Assembly (NCBI RefSeq): GCF_019578655.1
Contig: NC_063256.1
Location: 18,520,531-18,584,530, forward strand
DNA from: Ricinus communis
Taxonomy: Eukaryota > Streptophyta > Magnoliopsida > Malpighiales > Euphorbiaceae
Length of the DNA: 64,000 bases
Reading direction: 5' to 3'
The notes below the pieces were generated by a model that did no database searches, was not told where the DNA came from, and worked only from the letters and a program-made list of their open reading frames with translations. A program made the position numbers and the translations under genes. Positions within the stretch are counted from its first letter, which is position 1, and each line of letters begins with the position of its first letter. This document shows, piece by piece, positions 34,001 through 44,593 of the stretch.

Positions 34001-35265
34001 TAGATGATCAAGCAAAGCATCAACGCCACTAGCCAAGCTTGTCAACTACCTTTTCATGACTCTTTATGCTAATCCTTGTGCCATTAGGAATCCTCGTGCC
34101 GAGAGGAATAAGGAATGATGGAGATCCCATTGTCCAAGTCCTGAATTTGAGCCTGCCTCGATTCTCATCATTCCCTCCTTCCTCCAAAAGATACGACTGA
34201 GATCATTTAAGAATGATATCAATTCTCGATCAACTTATTCCATTTCATTCGAGAATAATATCAATACTCGATTAACTAATTTAATTTCCTTGCATTTGTC
34301 CAAGCAATAGATCTGTGCCTATGCTTGTCGCTTACAAGCGCTTCCACTCGACACTCGTGCTTATGCTCCATAAATAGAACCAAACCATCATACTAAACAA
34401 AGATTTGAAATAGAGGCACAAAAGAAAGGAAAGAAATCGCAGGTTCTTTGTTCTTCTTTGTAGGGCTGGGCGTAAGGATCAAATCGAATTGATTTAGACA
34501 CTAGGGTAGACAAAGAACACAATAAAGAAAGGAAGGACACAAGCAGTAAGTCTAGTTTTTATAAGGGCGAGTCGTGATTAGCTCGCAAAGTAATTGAAAG
34601 AACCCATAACTTGATTTTCCACAAGGTAGAAAATTGAAATCGTATGCTCATTAGCCTCAAGTATTCAGTTGCATGAGGTTTTTATGGTGCGAAATCCCTC
34701 ATTCCATAAGAAAAAGAAACTAGAAGCTAAATACGAATTAATAAATAATAAAAAATGAATAAACTAAAGTCAAATTATGAACCAGAGAGGAGTTGACTAG
34801 TTAACCGTAGTCCTAGATTCTATGAGCCAGCTTAACGAAAATAAGGAAAAATTTGTGTGGGTCTACCTAATAACACTCCGACCCAAATTACCTCATTGTA
34901 TATGTCCCATATGATTTCTCCTTTATGCGAATGGATTTAAGTCTTGTCCCGCTTGATGATCAAGCAAAGTATCAACGCCACCGGCCAAGCTTGTTAACTG
35001 CCTTCTCATGATTCCTTACAGTAATCCTTGTGCCATCAGGAGTCCTGGTGCTGAGAGGAACAAGGAATGATGGAGATCCTAATGGTCCATGTCTTGAATT
35101 TGGGCGCGCCTCGATTCTCGTTGTTCACTCCTTTCTCTAAAAGGTTCGTCCGAGATTATTCGAGAATGATATCAATGCTCGATCGACTGATTTCATTTCA
35201 TTCAAGAATGATATCAATACTCGATCAACTCATTTAATTTCCTCGCATTTGTCCAAGCAATGGAT
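28011..35265 (+). repeat. ~1.0-kb tandem array, first direct block
   Basis: About seven head-to-tail units. The marker TTGCATGCGGTTTTTATGG (with variants) is found near 28548, 29507, 30490, 31632, 32598, 33686 and 34669, spacings 959-1142 bp. Two indel variants recur: an extra ~46-bp segment with CATAGGTACAATTTCGG (only near 30265 in this block), and a ~65-bp GCGAGGGCGACTCGTG segment that is missing near 29430, 30430 and 32530. The unit near 31250-31330 has a partial internal duplication. Conserved open frames of 80-110 codons occur in several units and on both strands, but none looks like a known protein. The block ends abruptly at CAAGCAATGGAT before element D. Confidence 0.9.
33145..33312 (+). 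repeat. 42-bp sub-repeat, four copies
   Basis: GAGAATGATATCAATGCTCG starts units at 33145, 33187, 33229 and a diverged one at 33271, each 42 bp. Ordinary array units carry two copies; this unit has four, a local expansion by slippage or unequal exchange. Confidence 0.85.
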
Positions 35266-35272
35266 GGCCTAT

Positions 35273-35975
35273 TGTTATGAACCTATATTAATAGGTTATA
35301 CGAACCCCTTTTCAATTACGAGCCCGTATAACACTAACATACAAACCCTATAGCAAATTGAATTCAAACCCTAGGATCAACTCTAAATCAGATTATGAAT
35401 GATCAATTAAGAATTAGAACCTAAAGGAAATCAAGCCTTTAAACCCTAACCCTAGCACGCCATAAAGATGGATCAAATCTTTGATAAGTGTTAAATGCAT
35501 TCAACAAGAATACAAGAATTCAAGCAAGGTTGAATAAATAAAGATCAATTTAATTATCATCCCAATCAATTCAGCTAGGGTTAACAAACCCTAGAAGACA
35601 ACTTAAATATGAAAAGACTAAAATATCACTTCACTAAACAAAGTTCATTCTATTTTAAGTTCATAGGCCATGGATTTCGGCCTTGCCTTATTCTCTTTGG
35701 ATTTGAACTTTAATAAGATTGTATGGGTCCAATCTTGATGCTCTCCAATGGTTGTGGGCCTTGGACCTTCAAATGGACTTTCTTTGTTGGCCCATGCTTG
35801 GAAGAAGCCATTTAAGGATTGATGTAGCTTCTTGGCTCTACACCTTGTTATTGGACCTTGTGGCAAGTGCAGGCCATCATTGACAATCCTAGCATTCCTT
35901 GTTTGTTGGTCCTCTTCATCAAGCCTATTATTTTTATGCTTTAAGCTTGATCTATATATAACATTCCCTCATTCA
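35273..35975 (-). mobile_element. 3' LTR of Ty3/gypsy element D
   Basis: Read on the minus strand it begins TGAATGAGGGAATG at 35975 (or TGAGGG at 35971), directly after the pol end words FDSRTN, and ends GGTTCATAACA at 35273. About 700 bp. A frame open from 35866 to 35645 carries GPITRCRAKKLHQSLNG. Seven bases (GGCCTAT) separate the LTR from the array; the flanking duplication cannot be tested because the 5' end of element D is missing. Confidence 0.8.
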
Positions 35976-37399
35976 TTAGGATGATTCGTCCTCGAATCAA
36001 ACTCAATCTAATCACCTACATCGAAAGGAGTTAAATCAGTCACATTGAATGTACCACTTACATTATACTCACCTTGTAAATCGATCTTGTAGGCATTATC
36101 ATTGATTCGTTCCACCACTTGAAATGAACCAGCACCTCTTGGACTCGACTTCGATTTCCTTTAATTTGGAAACCTTTCCTTTCGAAGATGAACCCAAACT
36201 CAATCACCAGGCTTGAACACAACCAACCATCTCCCCTTGTTCACCCTCTCGGCTGTCCTTGTATTTTGCTTATTAATCCTTTCCTTCAGTTGCTTGTGCA
36301 TGGTCTTTACCCAATCTACCTTAGAAACGCCATCATCACTCACAAGATTATTATTAGGAATAGGAATAAAATCAATAGCAGTCAAAGAATTAAAACCATA
36401 GACTATCTCAAATGATGAAGTATGTGTAGTGCTATGAACAACTCTATTATATGCAAACTCAACATAGGGTAATAAATCCTCCTAAGACTTAAGATTCCTA
36501 GAAATTAAAGCACGAAGCAACTTCACCTTAGTTCTATTAACTACCTCAGTTTGGCCATCTATTTGGGGATGACAAGTAGTAGAAAACAATAGCTTAGTAC
36601 CTAATTTAGCCCAAAAATGACTCAAAAACTTCACATCCCTATCACTAACAATAGTTCTAGGTATACCATGCAAACGCACAACTTCCTGAAAGAACAAATT
36701 AGCAATATGACATGTATCATCTGTTTTATGACAAGGAATGAAATGAGCCATCTTACTAAAATGATCCACAATAATAAAAATGCTATCTCTACCTTTCCTA
36801 GTTCTAGGCAATCCAAGCATAAAATCCATAGATAAGTCAACCCATGGTATTTTAGGAACAGGTAAAGGTTCATACAAACCATGGGGTTTTAATTTAGACT
36901 TAGCCTGCATGCATATAACACATTTGCTACAAACATTTTGAACATTGCGTTTCATACCAGGCCAAAAGAAATGATCACATAAAATAGAATAAGTCTTATC
37001 AACCCTAAAGTGACCCATCAAACCACCCCCATATGCCTCATTAATCAATAACACACGCAAAGAATTGTGAGGCACACACAACCTGTTCTTTTTAAACAAA
37101 TACCCATCAAAGACATAAAAGGCATCAAATGCATTCCCATCAATACAAGTACTATACACTTTACCAAAATAAGCTTCATCTATATACAACTCTTTTGTAT
37201 ACTCAAAACCCAATAACTTAGAATCAAGAGTATTAAATAGTGCATCAGCAACCACATTATCCTTACCGTTCTTGTACTTGATCACATATGGAAATATTTC
37301 TATGAATTCCATCCACTTTGTATGTCTTCTATTCAGCTTATCTTGCCCTCTTAGATGCTTTAAGGATTCATGATTGTGTATAACAAATTCTTTGGCCAC
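35976..37399 (-). pseudogene. Integrase of element D
   Basis: Minus strand, 37414-36482 open for 310 codons (its first ~80 are the end of RNase H). The zinc-binding region shows H and C ligands in [20 protein letters not shown] and CSKCVIC. The catalytic core has [22 protein letters not shown] and GQTEVVNRT, giving the D, D and E. The C-terminal part continues to 36000 with broken frames (LVVFKPGD, VWVHLRKERFP, GTFNVTDLTPFDVGD) and ends FDSRTN beside the LTR. Integrase joins cDNA ends to the host chromosome. The core looks chemically complete, so this is the least damaged integrase here, but a stop at 36481 and others after it cut it. Confidence 0.9.
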
Positions 37400-37770
37400 A
37401 GGTAATGCTGCCATGTTTGAAGTGCATGGACCAAAGCAAACAACTCCTTGTCGTATATAGGATAGTTCAAGGCTGCTCCATTCAATTTCTCACTAAAGAA
37501 ACATATAGGTCGCCCCCCATGCATCAAAACAGCCCCAATTCCAGCACCACTAGCATCAGATTCAATCTCAAAAGTCTTATCAGAGTTGGGCAAAACTAGC
37601 AAAGGTGCATTGCACAATTTATCCTTAAGAAAATTAAAAGCATGTTCTTGTGCATCACCCCAATGGAATATAACATTCTTTTTTACTAGTTCATTCAAGG
37701 GTGCAGCAATGGTGATAAAGTCCTTAATAAACCTCCTATAAAAACCAGCCAAACCATGAAAACTCCTCAC
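37360..37770 (-). pseudogene. RNase H of element D
   Basis: Minus strand, 136 open codons: [18 protein letters not shown], then [17 protein letters not shown] with the first catalytic Asp, then FFSEKLNG and [20 protein letters not shown] frameshift near 37395 passes to the next frame, where the expected TDHES reads HNHES: one codon is lost and the catalytic Asp is Asn. A TAA at 37771-37773 separates it from RT; the related copies have a Glu-type codon there, so this is a nonsense change. Confidence 0.9.
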
Positions 37771-38575
37771 TTAACTCACATTAGTAGGTTTCAGCCATTC
37801 TTGAATAGCCTTTACCTTTTCAATGTCCACCTCCACACCATGCATACTAACAAAAAAACCAAGAAAATTGATGCTATCTAAACAAAAACTACACTTTTTA
37901 AGATTAGCATAAAGCTTCTCTTTTCGAAGAACATCTAAAATAGCCCTAACATGCATGACATGTTCATTTAATGACCTAGAATAAATCAAAATGTCATCAA
38001 AGTATACAACCACATATTTACAAAGAATCTCATGCAGGACATGGTTCATTAATCTCATGAAAGTACTAGGTGCATTTGTAAGTCCAAAAGGCATGACCAA
38101 CCACTCAAACAACCCATACTTGGTCTTAAATGCAGTTTTCCATTTATCACCTGATTTCATTTTAATTTGATGGTATCCACTACGCAAATCAATGTTAGTA
38201 AATACACATGCACCATGCAACTCATCAAGCATATCATCGAACCTAGGAATAGGATGACGATACTTTACCATTATTTTATTGATTGCATGGCAGTCCACAC
38301 ACATTCTCCATGTTCCATCTTTCTTGGGTACCAAAATTACTAGAACCGCACATGGACTTAAGCTTTCCCTCACATACCCATTCGACATTAGCTCATCGAC
38401 TTGTCTTTGGAGCTTTTTTGTCTCTTCTGGATTGCTTTTATAGGCTGGTCTATTTGGTATGGCAGCCCCTGGCACGAAGTCTATTTGATGTTCTATTCCT
38501 CTTTCAGGTGGTAAACTACTCGGCATCTCTTCAGGAAACACATCATCAAACTCCTGCAACAAATCAACAAACTCT
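37771..38575 (-). pseudogene. Reverse transcriptase of element D
   Basis: Minus strand, 263 codons open: [92 protein letters not shown] and the catalytic [11 protein letters not shown]. This is the longest intact RT in the window. It is bounded on one side by the stop before RNase H and on the other by a solo LTR at 38584, which separates it from the protease linker. [14 protein letters not shown] integrase and this RT signature belong to a large plant chromovirus group; CRM-like is my best guess. Confidence 0.92.
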
Positions 38576-38583
38576 CTTTAATA

Positions 38584-39333
38584 TGAATCAAGGCTACCAT
38601 AAGATTCCATTGCAAAGGCATGAATCAAAAGGTCCAAAATAGAAATGCAACTCATGCATGAAAACAAGAGTCCAACCTTATAATGAAGCATTCAGTCCAT
38701 TTTGAAGAATAAAAGCCATTCGACTATGATTAGGCCTTTGGACTTAATTCATATTTATATGGGTTCTTATCTTTTGGTTTTTAGCTTAAGTAATTGTTTT
38801 AGTTTATTTTTATTTAATTAAGGATTATTTTATTAGGTGTGAGTTATATGTGTGTTGTGTGGAGTTACAAATTAGTGCACATGTTTAGTTGTCATTTGCG
38901 AGTTACAAAATGAGTGCCATTAATGTAAAAGGCAGCCATTTTTAATGAGTTTTAAGGGAAACTAAAGGGGAAAACATGGGAAAGCTCAAAAGATATCCAT
39001 TTAGGTTTCTTTGTCTTGTTTTGGCTATAAATATCAAAGCCAAATTCATTTATAAAATTGATAATCTTTTTTTGCTCTTTGTGAGTGTTTTTACTTAAAT
39101 TCTTGTATGAACTGTGAACTTATCAAACTATTTTTTAGTTTGTGGCATTCTCTAACCAAAATCTTGTGTTTGATTCTTAACTTATCAAATCATACTTGGT
39201 TTGTGGCGTTTGGAGCTGAATTCAAGTGCTAGTTTCATTGTTGGAACTAGTTTTCCCTAACTTCACTTGAGGAGATCCTTGGGTTTTAGAATCATCTTGA
39301 TTTGAGGTGTTTTCTTGCATTTCATATGTATCA
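38584..39333 (+). mobile_element. Solo LTR (~750 bp) inserted in element D
   Basis: Plus-strand sequence running TGAATCAAGG to ATGTATCA. It has LTR layout: a coding-like opening, a TATA box in GGCTATAAATATCAAAG (TATAAATAT at 39026-39034), then a T-rich U5 with repeated words (CTTATCAAACTATTTTTTAG, CTTATCAAATCATACTTGG). It splits element D between protease linker and RT, and runs in the opposite direction. I could not find a clean 5-bp duplication, so the ends are uncertain by some tens of bases. Confidence 0.6.
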
Positions 39334-40060
39334 TAACTCATTAGTTATTGGGGTGTATGGTTGCTAGGATGATGATTTCCTATCACTCTTGGCAAGGCAA
39401 GATCAAGTGCATTAGTAGTGTTCAAGCAAACATCTTTACAAGTAATAAAAAACACTACTCTATTAGTATGCAATGCATGTCTAATATCACTTTCCCTAGC
39501 CAATAAACTACCCTTTTTCACCTTGGGTTTCTCACTACGCTCAATGCCACTATCCTTACCACTTTTAGGTGGTACAAGTATGTTCTTTGCATTTTCAGCC
39601 TCTACTCTCTCTTTTTCTATCTTACATTGATCATCATACACTTTCTTGGGACAAAGAGGTGTTAGGGTAACTTTCCTCCCATCTTCACAAATGAATACCT
39701 ATTAAAAAAGCCATCATGTCAGACTTTTCTATCAAATTGCCATGGTCTACCTAACAGGATATGTCCAGCATGCATTGGTACTACATCACATAACACCTCA
39801 TCAGCATATCTACCAATTTGAAATGACACTACAACCTGTTTATTTACTTTCATTTCACCATAATTATTTAACCAAAGCAATCTATAAGGTCTAGGATGAG
39901 GAATCAATTTCAAACCCAATTTTTCAACCATGGACACACTAGCAACATTTGTGCAACTACCACTATCAATAATAAGGTTGCAAGTCTTACCTTGTACATG
40001 GCATCTACTGTGAAATATGTTGTCTCTTTGCTGCTCCATATTATCTTCATCCTTGATATG
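39334..40060 (-). pseudogene. Protease and linker of element D
   Basis: Minus strand. Protease 40039-39719: CHVQGKTCNLIIDSGSCTN with the catalytic DSG, LWLNNYGEMKVNKQ, FQIGRYADEVLCDV, HILLGRPWQFDRK. The linker 39641-39345 is charged (KIEKERVEAENAKN, KSGKDSGIERSEKPK) and ends with KDVCLNTTNALDLALPRV, where related elements have KDTLV-type words before RT. A frameshift or stop near 39700-39650 separates the two. This copy keeps DSG where the B-type copies have DGG. Confidence 0.9.
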
Positions 40061-40357
40061 TTATTAAGTGTGCGTCTTACCACTAAGAGCTCTCCTTTTA
40101 TGGGCCCTTCAATGCCATCATCACTACTCTCTTGCTCTTGTTGCATCTCTTCCCCTTCACTCTCACCTTCAGTCTCAATATCTTCATAATCTGAAGCAAT
40201 CATTGTCCTTCTGTTTGGACATTGAGATGTAATGTGTCTGCTGCGTAAGCACTTAAAACACTTGATGTCTTGGTTTATTTGCTTTATGTCTTTGGTGTCA
40301 TTGCTCCAGTTCGGTTTGGTATTGGAATTAGTTCCCCAATTCGGTTTAATTGACAGG
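40061..40357 (-). pseudogene. C-terminal gag with intact zinc knuckle (element D)
   Basis: Minus strand from 40357: polar, Asn-rich sequence (NWGTNSNTKPNWSND), then the zinc knuckle CFKCLRSRHITSQC at about 40265-40222, a complete C-X2-C-X4-H-X4-C, then an acidic stretch DYEDIETEGESEGEE. The knuckle binds the element RNA. The rest of gag, the leader, primer site and 5' LTR are missing because the plus-strand element E begins at about 40358. Confidence 0.85.
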
Positions 40358-41000
40358 TCAGAAGTGCGGAAAGTGAAGTCTTCTTTTGAGGACCCCCAGG
40401 CCTTAGAATTGAAATAAGCTGCCTAAGCACTTAAGCTATGGATTCTTAGATGAGGAAGAAAAGTTACTGGTGATTATTGCAGCAGATTTAACACCTGAGG
40501 AGCGAGCAAAAACTCTAGATGCGCTCAAGAGGTATAAGAAGGCCTTCGCCTACAAGATTGCTAATATTCCCGGGATCAACCCTAGTTTCTGTTCTCACAA
40601 GATTCTTATGTAGGATAGCTATAGAGTAGTAGTTCAGCCACAGAGGCAGCTTAATCCGAACATGAAGGGAGTAGTGAAAAAAAAGGTAATTAAGCTCCTA
40701 GATGCAGGATTAATTTACCCTATTTCTGATAATTCTTGGGTGAGCCCTGTGCGGGTTGTGCCGAAGAAAGGAGGCATGACAGTAATTCAAAATGAGCAGG
40801 ATAAGCTGATACCTACACATACTGTAATAGGATTCCGAGTCTGCATCGATTATAGGAGGCTTAATGATGCAACTCGGAAGGATCACTTCCCTCTTCCTTT
40901 CATTCATCAGATGTTAGAAAGATTGGTAGGACATATGTTTTACTGTTTCCTTGATGGTTTTTCACGATATTTTCATATCCCAATTGCACTTGAACACTAA
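40358..41000 (+). pseudogene. Athila-type pol, start of reverse transcriptase (element E)
   Basis: Plus strand. Sequence before RT can be read as KSSFEDPQALELK, then DEEEKLLVIIAADL and RYKKAFAYKIANIPGI, with stops at about 40418 and 40613. RT proper starts at 40662: VVPKKGGMTVIQNE, GFRVCIDYRRLNDATRKDHFP, FCFLDG-type words. These are hallmark words of the Athila lineage of non-chromodomain Ty3/gypsy elements. A stop at 40998-41000 interrupts the domain. Everything upstream (LTR, gag, protease) is missing; the junction with element D is at about 40358. Confidence 0.9.
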
Positions 41001-41513
41001 GAGAAGACAACTTTCACCTGCCCCTACGGGACATTCGCTTATAGACGGATGCCTTTTGGCCTATGCAATGTGCCGGCTATGTTTCAGAGGTGTATGATGG
41101 CCATTTTTTATGATATGATTGAGGAGTCGATGGAGGTATTTATGGATGACTTCTCTGTTTTTGGTAACTCATTATCTCACTGTTTGGCAAATCTAGAACG
41201 CATGTTAGCTAGGTGCATTGAGGCTAACTTGGTGCTAAATTGGGAAAAGTGTCATTTTATGGTGAGAGAGGGAATCATTCTAGGGCATAAGATTTCACAT
41301 GTGGGGATGGAAGTCGATAGAGCTAAAATAGAAACAATATCTAAGCTACCACCCCCTAGTTCTGTTAGGGCTGTTAGGAGTTTCGTAGGCCATGCTGGAT
41401 TTTATAGAAGATTTATTAGAAATCTCTCTGAAATTGCTAAGCCTCTTACTCAATTACTAGTTAAGGACCTTTCGTTTTCAATGATGCATGTGTATCTTCT
41501 TTTGAGTTATTAA
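41001..41513 (+). pseudogene. Athila-type RT, C-terminal part (element E)
   Basis: Plus strand: TTFTCPYGTFAYRRMPFGLC, then AMFQRCMMAIFYDM, the catalytic VFMDDFSVFG (Met in the variable position, normal for this lineage), NLVLNWEKCHFMV, ILGHKISHVGMEVDRAK, and the connection region [16 protein letters not shown]. Except for the stop before 41001 and a frameshift near 41490 the domain is well preserved. Confidence 0.92.
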
Positions 41514-42310
41514 AGAAACTTTTGACCACAGCCCCTATCATGCTTCGCCTGATTGAGGGCTGCCCTTTGAGTTTAATGTGCGATACTAGTGACTATGCAG
41601 TTGGAGCTGTGCTTGGATAGAGGTTTGATAAAAAGTTCCAACCCATTTACTATGCTACCAAGATATTAATAGGAGCATAGGAACATTACACTACTATAGA
41701 GAAGGAGTTGTTGGCTGTTATTTATGCCTTCGACAAATTCCGATCATACCTCGTCTTATCAAAGACCATCGTCTTCACTGACCATTCAACTTTGAGGTAT
41801 TTGTTTAATAAGCATGATGCTAAGCCAAGATTGATTAGATGGATTTTATTGTTGCAGGAGTTCGACATTGAAATTAGAGATAAGAATGGCCCAGAAAATT
41901 TAGCACCAGATCACCTATCTAGACTGGATAATCCGAGCTTGGAAGCACTTGATGATAGCACGATAGATGATCGATTTCCACAGGAGCACTTGTATTCATT
42001 AAATGTATATTCCGATTCTCCTTGGTTTTCTGATTATGCTAACTATCTTGTGGCTAGGGTCTTACCAAAGGGTATGACTTCTCAGCCAAAGAAGAAATTC
42101 TTTGCTGATTTGAAATACTACATTTGGGAAGACCCCTTCCTATATCGAGAGTGTGCAAACCAGGTCATCCGTCGATGTGTTTATGGCGAAGAGAGTCTCC
42201 AGATCTTGAGGCATTGTCATGAAGGACTTGCAGGAGGCCATCAAGCGGCGAACCATACTACTAGGAAGGTGTTGGATGCAGGCTTTTATAGGCCAACTAT
42301 CTTCTAGGAT
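41514..42310 (+). pseudogene. Athila-type RNase H and integrase zinc region (element E)
   Basis: Plus strand: MCDTSDYAVGAVLG holds the first catalytic Asp, followed by a stop at about 41620 and another at about 41680. From 41708 the frame is open 199 codons: [28 protein letters not shown] (catalytic Asp kept), DHLSRLD, then the start of integrase with [11 protein letters not shown] carrying the His ligands. A stop at 42305-42307 ends it. Unlike the RNase H copies of elements B and D, the TDH motif is intact. Confidence 0.9.
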
Positions 42311-43290
42311 GCTAGAACCTTTGTTCAGGTTTGCGATTCTTGTCGGTGCTCAGGTAATATCTCTGCCAGTGATGAGATGCCCCAAAACAGTATGTAGACA
42401 GTTGAGATATTTGATATTTGGGGTATTGACTTCATGGGACCCTTCCCTTCCTCAAATGGTAATAAGTATATCCTCGTGGCTGTTGAATATTTCTCCAAAT
42501 GGCCAGAGGCACAGGCCTTACCTACTAACAATGCTAGAGTTTTTTGCAAGTTCCTTAAAAAGTTATTTGCTAGGTTCGGCACACCTAGAGCGCTAATTAG
42601 TGACAGGGGAACGCATTTCTGCAACGTCAATTGGAGAAGGCACTCAGGCGCTATGGGGTAATGCAGCGGTTCTCCATTCCCTATCACCCATAAAACCAGT
42701 GAGCAAGTTGAGGTTACTAATAGGGGTTTAAAATGTATATTAGAGAGAACTATGGGTGTAAGTCAGAAGGATTGGGCCTCGAAACTAGATGATGCATTAT
42801 GGGCATTTAGAACTGCATATAAGACCTCCATAGGTTTTACGCCCTATAGGCTGGTTTATGGGAAGTCCTGTCATTTACTTGTCGAATTAGAACACAGGGC
42901 TCTTTGGGCCCTTGAAACTTGCAATTTTGATGTTGATTCTGCAGGTAAGGAAAGACAGTTACAACTGGGTGAATTGCAGGAATGGCGTCAATAAGCGTAT
43001 GAAAACTCCTCAATTTACAAGGCAAAGACAAAGAAGTGGCACGATTAGAGGCTCAAAGGTGTCAAGGAGTTTCAAAGTGGAGATAACGTATTGCTATATA
43101 ACTCACGTCTTCGGTTGTTCCCAAGGAAGCTCAGGATTCGATGGTCGGGGCCTTCGTGGTTAAGCAAGTTTTCCTATATGGCACAATCGAGCTTCATCAT
43201 CCCGAGAAGGGTGATTTCAAAGTCAATGGACATAGGCTCAAGGTGTATCACGGAAACTCGTTGGAGACTGAGCAGTAGGTTAACATGATT
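42311..43290 (+). pseudogene. Athila-type integrase core and C-terminus (element E)
   Basis: Plus strand, in several frames: CDSCRCSG for the zinc-binding Cys pair, then [20 protein letters not shown] (first Asp), [24 protein letters not shown] (second Asp), and after a stop near 42660 SEQVEVTNRG with the Glu. Then WASKLDDALWAFRTAYKT, GFTPYRLVYGKSCHL and the end words [13 protein letters not shown] near 43210-43245. Stops near 42393, 42659 and 42991 and at least one frameshift show it is dead. The final stop lies near 43276. Confidence 0.9.
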
Positions 43291-43629
43291 CTGTACCTAC
43301 AACAATGATTCATATTAAGTCCAGCTAAATGACTCAAGAATAAAAAAGAAGCGCCCTTGGGAGGCATTCCCATTCTAGTTTTATGTTCTTTTCTTCGGTC
43401 CACTTTTATGTTATCATTCATTGCATGCTTGTTGATCTTTAGAACACTTACTTTATATATTAAACATAGTTATATAAACTTAGGGTTGGAATAACTTATA
43501 TTGGATTATTGGTAATCAGTGAAGTGGGACTTTCCCTTTTGATTCATTTACTTGATTTACAGCCTAAATGTGTGCGTATATGTGTCAAATGCAGGTAGGG
43601 AGTTCGGTGACTTGAGATGGCGAAGGAAA
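43291..43629 (+). other. Untranslated region after pol of element E
   Basis: No gene. AT-rich spacer between the end of pol and the CACGG cluster, typical of the untranslated stretch that follows pol in Athila-type elements. Confidence 0.6.
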
Positions 43630-44036
43630 GCCCGGAGCCCACCCTTTCCACCATAGTTTTCATGGCCATCACGGGCTACAACACTAGGTTGTGCTCATCA
43701 GCACGGTCGGAGTCAAGCCCATGATGAGGAAACACATCTAGAATGGGGGGAATTCAGTCGTTCATCACGGCTTCCGAAGGCACCACAGGTTACATCGCTA
43801 AGCCGTGCCGGTTACCACGCCTGTGCCCAAGCCCATGATGAATATACATATAAAGAAAAAAGGAAAATTCAGTCATCACCACGGCTTCTGAAGGCACCAC
43901 GGGCAGCACAACCAGGCCGTGCTGATCAACACGGCCGTGCCCTCACCCATGACAATTGGTGCCATAATGAAGCTTTAGGGTTCACCACGAGCCGAGTCCG
44001 ATCAGCACAGCCTTGCCCTTGCCCGTGCTGACCCCG
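43630..44036 (+). repeat. Internal CACGG/CCGTG inverted-repeat cluster of element E
   Basis: Words such as CACGGGC, GCACGGCCGTGCC and AACACGGCCGTGC recur in both orientations between about 43660 and 44030. The layout is the same as in the 3' LTR at 48055-48295 and the solo LTR at 15318-15595, but this copy is internal, between pol and the downstream ORF. It ends directly before a TATA box. Confidence 0.65.
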
Positions 44037-44038
44037 TG

Positions 44039-44050
44039 ACTATAAAAAGG
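44039..44050 (+). promoter_or_regulatory. Candidate internal TATA box upstream of the Athila ORF
   Basis: ACTATAAAAAGG lies at the 3' edge of the CACGG cluster. In the 3' LTR of the same element ACTATATAGG sits at the same place relative to its CACGG cluster (48298-48307). This suggests a separate promoter for the downstream ORF. No transcript evidence is available. Confidence 0.5.
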
Positions 44051-44146
44051 GGAGTTTTCAAAATTTTCCCGCCTCCCCCTTTCTAAGCTCCAAGCGCTGT
44101 TTTCTTCCATTTCTTTTATTTTTCTTACCTTTCTCAGCAATTTCAA

Positions 44147-44593
44147 GTAAGTCTCTTCACTTTTTGCTTTTATTTGTCTTAATTTTCTTTTTCTTTTATG
44201 CATTTATTTTATTTAGAACATGCTAGTATGTTTTGGTAGCTTTACTTTGTTACACTGCATCAATATGACCTCAACTAGATTTAATTTATATTAGTTGCTA
44301 TGTTTGCTATGAATTCGATTATGAAATGATAAGTGTGGGGTTTGGCAGCAATAAAGTTTATCTATGGCATTTTATTATGAATAATTGTTAGCATAAATTT
44401 GCTTTAGTTGGTGCACGATAAAGTAGGCTGGAATGTATTTGTTAATTAGTTTATGTAGGAGATTGAGGCTTTAGTCTTTTGTTAAGTCTAAAGTTTTATA
44501 TTAGTCAAATTATAGCTGTTGTGCTATTTAATTTTCGGTAGAATTTCTGATTAACTTGATTTCTTGTTCAATACTAATGATTCATTATATTAG
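44147..44593 (+). other. Predicted 447-bp leader intron upstream of the Athila ORF
   Basis: A strong donor-like CAA/GTAAGTCTC at 44147 and an acceptor-like CATTATATTAG ending at 44593, preceded by a branch-like ATACTAATGA at about 44571-44580, in a very T-rich segment. The open frame of the following ORF starts immediately after the acceptor. This is a pattern reading only. Confidence 0.4.

Noticed and set aside
23846..35265. CRISPR-like array
   Set aside because: The repeats are ~1 kb with no short direct repeats separated by unique spacers, and the setting is a plant genome.
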